In this document: positions 5,309-8,265 of the stretch, piece by piece
Position numbering within the stretch: the first letter of the stretch is position 1
Layout: each line of letters starts with the position of its first letter
Source: Acidobacteriota bacterium
GTDB lineage: Bacteria; Acidobacteriota; Terriglobia; UBA7540; JAPUME01
NCBI GenBank assembly: GCA_027294185.1
Contig: JAPUME010000120.1
Span: 1 to 8,265, forward strand
DNA length: 8,265 nt
Reading direction: 5' to 3'
Notes under the pieces: generated by a model
What the model saw: only the letters and a program-made list of their open reading frames with translations
Database searches by the model: none
What the model was told of the DNA's origin: nothing
Position numbers and translations under genes: made by a program

Positions 5309-7285
5309 ATGGACAAGGGTGGACCCCGTCGGGAAAAAGCGATTCCCGGTCGGTTCTATCCCAGCCTGAATCATCACTTTTTCAAAAGCATGAACCCACA
5401 GACCAACGCTTTTTCAGGGAAGAATAAACAGCAGAGAAAACTCCGGCATGCTCTGATTCTGCTTTTTGGCTTCTCGCTGATCGCAGGATGGGTTGCTGCA
5501 AAAGATCGCACTTCCGCTCCAACCCGTTTCTCCGCGCAAAGATTTCTCGAAAATGTTCGCAGGCTTGCAGGCGACGAGCTCCAGGGTCGGGGCAACGGCA
5601 CGCCGGAGCTGAACGAGGCGGCCCGCTTCATCGCCGGCCGGTTCCGCAAGTTCGGCTTGAAGCCCGCGCCCGGGGCATCGGACTATCTACAAGGATTTGA
5701 CATCACGATCTCCGCCGAGATGGGACAGGACAATTCGCTGGTCGCTGAATCCGCTGAAGGGACCGGCTCCCTCGAACTCAACACCGACTTCCGCCCCTTG
5801 AGTTTCTCCTCCAACGCTTCGATTGACGCTCCCCTGGTTTTTGTCGGCTACGGCATCACCGCCTCGGAATACAACTACGATGACTATCAGCATCTCGACG
5901 TCCGGGGGAAAATCGCCATCGTCATCCACCACGAGCCGCAGGAGCACGACGAGCGAAGCATCTTTGCCGGTCGCCAGTACACCGCCCACGGGCGCACCGT
6001 CAACAAAGCCATCAACGCGAAGAACCACGGTGCGGTCGGCATCATCCTGGTGGCCGATGTCGGAAACCACCGGCAACGAAATCAGGAACTCTTCCGCTTC
6101 GACAGTTTTTCCGGGCCTCGCACCGTCGGTATTCCGGTCCTCCAGGTGACAACAGAGGTGGTAAGCGAATGGCTCAGGAAGGCGGGGCACGATGAAGACG
6201 TGGAAGCCCTCCGTAAGGCCATTGACGAGGATCTTTCAAACCATTCTATCGAATTGGGTGATGCGGTTCGGCTCTCGATCCGCACGGAATTGAAACAGAA
6301 GCAGGCCCAGGTGGCGAACGTCGTGGGCTACCTGCCCGGAAAGGATCGCCGGCTGAGGGATGAATTCATCGTCCTCGGCGCGCACTATGATCACCTGGGC
6401 CTGGGGGGGCCGACCTCGCTGGCTCCCTCTCAAAACGGGTCGATCCACTACGGAGCAGACGACAATGCTTCCGGAACCAGCGGGCTAATTGCGTTGGCCC
6501 GGCAATTCGCCCGGAATCGCAAACACCTGGCACGTTCGCTGATTTTTGTCGCCTTTGCCGGAGAAGAGATGGGAATCCTGGGGTCGAATTATTACACCCT
6601 CCATCCTCCTGTGCCCCTGGAACAAACCGTGGGCATGATCAATCTGGACATGATTGGGCGCGCCTCGAACGGAAGGCTTTACGTGGGGGGCACAGGCACC
6701 TCTCCCGCCTTCGAGGAGTTGGTGGAGGAGGCCAATCAGGAAATCGGGCTGGACCTTTCGTTTTCCATCACCGCTTACGGCGCGAGCGACCATACCTCTT
6801 TCGCCGTCAAGGGGATTCCCGTCTTATTCTTTTTTTCCGGCCTTCACTCCGACTACCACAAGCCGTCCGACACCTGGGAGAAGATCGACCCGGAGAACAG
6901 TGTCCGCGTGCTCGACCTCGTCTACCGCGTTGCAGGAGAGCTGAATCGCCGGGAGGAACGCCCCCTGTTTGTACGCGTCGCCGAGCCACATACGGCCGGA
7001 GCGTCGGGCGGAGGAGGAGGGTATGGTCCCTACTTCGGATCCATTCCTGATTTCGGGCAGGTCGAAAACGGCGTTCGCTTTGCGGACATTCGTGAAGGCA
7101 GCCCGGCGGGCAAGGCGGGATTACTCGCTGGGGACGTTCTCGTCGAGTTCGACGGTAAGAAGATTGAAAACCTCTACGATTTCACCTACGCCCTGCGCGC
7201 CCGCAAGCCGGGCGATCAAGTTCGAGTCGTGGTTCTTCGCAAGGACCGGAAGATTTCCGCCGACGTCACGCTCGCCGTCCGTTAG
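5309..7285 (+). CDS. Exported M28-family zinc metallopeptidase with PA and C-terminal PDZ domains
   Basis: Probable periplasmic or secreted aminopeptidase with a co-catalytic two-zinc site; 658 residues. A basic n-region (KNKQQRKLRH) and hydrophobic core (ALILLFGFSLIAGW, about 47-60) end in VAA-K, a signal peptide. A PA domain spans about 150-290 (PLVFVGYGI, VRGKIAIVIHH). The M28 domain spans about 335-555 with GAHYDH (His359), GADDNASG (Asp384/385), GEEMGILGS (Glu419 general base, Glu420), LDMIGR (Asp447) and DYHKPSDT (His517), a complete metal and catalytic set. A glycine-rich linker (about 565-575) leads to a PDZ domain (about 585-658, with GSPAGKAGLLAGD). ATG 5309 follows GAAGAG (5294-5299) by 9 nt, but it puts an unusually long 45-residue segment before the hydrophobic core. 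ATG 5390 (Met28) gives a normal signal peptide and may be the real start. Coupled closely to the DJ-1/PfpI gene upstream. Ligand roles are from family knowledge. Confidence 0.92.
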   Translation: MDKGGPRREKAIPGRFYPSLNHHFFKSMNPQTNAFSGKNKQQRKLRHALILLFGFSLIAGWVAAKDRTSAPTRFSAQRFLENVRRLAGDELQGRGNGTPELNEAARFIAGRFRKFGLKPAPGASDYLQGFDITISAEMGQDNSLVAESAEGTGSLELNTDFRPLSFSSNASIDAPLVFVGYGITASEYNYDDYQHLDVRGKIAIVIHHEPQEHDERSIFAGRQYTAHGRTVNKAINAKNHGAVGIILVADVGNHRQRNQELFRFDSFSGPRTVGIPVLQVTTEVVSEWLRKAGHDEDVEALRKAIDEDLSNHSIELGDAVRLSIRTELKQKQAQVANVVGYLPGKDRRLRDEFIVLGAHYDHLGLGGPTSLAPSQNGSIHYGADDNASGTSGLIALARQFARNRKHLARSLIFVAFAGEEMGILGSNYYTLHPPVPLEQTVGMINLDMIGRASNGRLYVGGTGTSPAFEELVEEANQEIGLDLSFSITAYGASDHTSFAVKGIPVLFFFSGLHSDYHKPSDTWEKIDPENSVRVLDLVYRVAGELNRREERPLFVRVAEPHTAGASGGGGGYGPYFGSIPDFGQVENGVRFADIREGSPAGKAGLLAGDVLVEFDGKKIENLYDFTYALRARKPGDQVRVVVLRKDRKISADVTLAVR

Positions 7286-7353
7286 GACCAGCCGGAATCC
7301 ACCGGGCCGGCACGGGTAACCATTCCCATCCCCTCACCTTCACCCGGCGGGCG

Positions 7354-7818
7354 TTAGCGAGCCAATTCCTTGCTCAGGTAGATCATGTGCCCGATGTGCA
7401 GGCGGAAGTGTGAGGCGCACCGCAGGAAAATCCCGAATCGATTTCCGGCGCTCTTTTCACCGGTTGCTGTAATGGGACGGCTCCAGTCGGCGGGCGATTG
7501 GAGGCGGATGGTTTCGGTGACCATGGCCACGGCATGATCAAACCTCTTGAGGGCCTCTGGCTTCGAGGGAGGGTTCTCCTCGGTGAACTCACGCTCCCGT
7601 TCGCGCAAGTACCCGGTGTTCGCAATCTGGGCTCCGATGTGAGAATTGAGATTCCCGGTCAGGTGGAGCACCAAGTGCCCGAAACTGTTTCCGTAGGGAT
7701 AAGGCCGGGTCCACATCTGCTCGTTCGACAAGGGTTCGGCGAGAGCGTGCAGGACCCTGGCCAATTCCTCGAAATGGGCCGCAAGGCCCTCTGCAATGGT
7801 GCCGGATAACTCGTCCAA
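7354..7818 (-). CDS. DinB-family four-helix metal-binding protein
   Basis: DinB-like (DinB/YfiT superfamily) protein, cytoplasmic; members are metal-binding four-helix bundles and some are thiol-dependent transferases, but most are uncharacterised. Family signs are the helix with GNSFGHLVLHLTGNL and the C-terminal SHFRLHIGHMIYL. Numbered from TTG 7818 (154 residues), His48/His52 and His137/His141 are the candidate metal ligands, in the usual spacing of one His in helix 2 and an HxxxH near the end. TTG 7818 is preferred because AAAGGAG (complement of 7827-7833) lies 8 nt upstream. In-frame ATG 7854 and GTG 7872 extend the protein by 12 or 18 residues but have no Shine-Dalgarno, and the extra residues are polar and unlike the fold. 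The stop is 68 bp from the convergent M28 gene. There is no partner gene to suggest a substrate. Confidence 0.8.
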   Translation of the reverse strand: MDELSGTIAEGLAAHFEELARVLHALAEPLSNEQMWTRPYPYGNSFGHLVLHLTGNLNSHIGAQIANTGYLREREREFTEENPPSKPEALKRFDHAVAMVTETIRLQSPADWSRPITATGEKSAGNRFGIFLRCASHFRLHIGHMIYLSKELAR

Positions 7819-7922
7819 TGGATTGGCTCCTTTTTCTTGAGATGACCCCTCCATTCTACCGGGGAATGCCACTTTTCAAAAAGGCAGGTAGGAGGGATTT
7901 GGAAGGAGTAAGATCTATCCCC

Positions 7923-7994
7923 ATGTCATATTCATATAGCGAAGCCTGCGAGTGCCTCCCAACAAAGAGTTTCACCCGGGAGTATCACCGATGA
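7923..7994 (+). CDS. Possible 23-residue leader ORF overlapping the PD40 gene start
   Basis: ATG 7923 opens a 23-codon frame (peptide begins MSYSYSEACEC) whose TGA at 7992-7994 overlaps the downstream ATG 7991 as ATGA, the classic coupling arrangement. A purine-rich GGAAGGAG (7901-7908) precedes it but at 14 nt, too far to be a good ribosome site. The downstream gene has its own GGGAG 8 nt before its ATG, so coupling is not required. A frame this short can arise by chance. I list it as a low-confidence candidate only. Confidence 0.15.
   Translation: MSYSYSEACECLPTKSFTREYHR
7933..7962 (-). promoter_or_regulatory. Possible promoter for the DinB-family gene
   Basis: Read on the - strand, TTGGGA (complement of 7957-7962, four of six to consensus) and TATATG (complement of 7933-7938, four of six) are 18 bp apart, upstream of every candidate DinB start. 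The divergent intergenic region is one of the few AT-rich patches in the window. The matches are modest and this could be chance. Confidence 0.25.
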
Positions 7995-8265
7995 GGGTCG
8001 AGACCCTGCGACGCTGGGCCCTGCTCACACTCGGAATTTTCCTGCTCGCGGGAATTCCCCGCACCGCCGCCCCGCAGGGGGTGGGCAGCGCCGGCCCACC
8101 AATGAAAGGTGTCGAAGGCGACCCCCTTCGCGAGCCGCGCGAAGTGCGCCTGCACAACATCCGCCAACTGACAACCGGCGGGACGAACGCCGAGGCCTAC
8201 TTCAGCTACGACGGCAAACATCTCGTCTTCCAGGCGACGCGCGACGGATTCGCATGTGACCAGAT
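7991..8265 (+). CDS. Exported PD40/TolB-like beta-propeller protein, 3' end outside window
   Basis: Only the first 91 codons are present. The start is ATG 7991 with GGGAG (7978-7982) 8 nt upstream. Residues 1-27 form a signal peptide: a basic start (MRVETLRRW), a hydrophobic core (ALLTLGIFLLAGI) and RTAA before the probable cleavage. Residues 56-87 (NIRQLTTGG, AEAYFSYDGKHLVFQATRDG) match the first blade of a PD40 repeat, where the common form is FSPDGKxLVF; here Tyr73 replaces the usual proline. Such proteins are periplasmic or outer-membrane-associated propellers. Some are stand-alone TolB-like proteins and others carry a C-terminal peptidase or amidohydrolase domain, which cannot be judged because the gene runs off the window. 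Divergent from the DinB-family gene. The coding call is firm and the family call good. Confidence 0.82.
   Translation, partial: MRVETLRRWALLTLGIFLLAGIPRTAAPQGVGSAGPPMKGVEGDPLREPREVRLHNIRQLTTGGTNAEAYFSYDGKHLVFQATRDGFACDQ

Noticed and set aside
7291..7311. GCCGG/CCGGC pairing between the convergent M28 and DinB-family genes as a bidirectional terminator
   Set aside because: Only five base pairs with an 11-nt loop and no T-run on either strand. The repeated CCGG words in this GC-rich stretch make such pairings likely by chance.

Overview
The window is GC-rich bacterial chromosomal DNA carrying eight supportable genes, two of them cut by the window edges. No RNA gene, insertion sequence, integrase, CRISPR array or phage gene is visible. 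The gene mix is a secreted M28 peptidase with a PDZ tail, a TolB/PD40-type propeller protein, a DinB-fold protein, a PhoD-like phosphatase and a pyruvoyl-type arginine decarboxylase. This mix suggests a soil or sediment bacterium of the Acidobacteriota or a neighbouring phylum. That assignment is inferred from gene content and style, not from a marker gene.

Layout on the + strand: a PhoD-like metallophosphatase, missing its N-terminus, ends at 1700. A 255-bp spacer with a TTGACA hexamer follows. Next is a three-gene polyamine cluster: pyruvoyl-dependent arginine decarboxylase (1956-2510), a deoxyhypusine-synthase-family protein (2507-3640, overlapping its predecessor by 4 nt) and a ureohydrolase of agmatinase type (3700-4593). 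After a weak terminator-like hairpin and a fair sigma70-type promoter (4665-4693) come a DJ-1/PfpI-family protein (4737-5303) and, 5 bp later, an exported M28 metallopeptidase with PA and PDZ domains (5309-7285). A DinB-family gene lies convergently on the - strand (7354-7818). Divergent from it, at 7991, begins an exported PD40/TolB-like protein that runs off the window.

The most interesting unit is the polyamine cluster. Arginine would be decarboxylated to agmatine and agmatine hydrolysed to putrescine and urea. The NAD-dependent DHS-family enzyme would then make a longer polyamine by aminobutyl transfer, with homospermidine the leading guess. No S-adenosylmethionine decarboxylase or aminopropyltransferase is encoded here. 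The DHS homologue keeps the catalytic lysine but differs from human DHS at several substrate-binding positions, so its substrate is open. Its N-terminal codons include a run of nine C, and a strong hairpin lies between it and the agmatinase gene, which has no visible Shine-Dalgarno sequence. Nothing else looks like an undescribed system; the remaining genes are ordinary family members.
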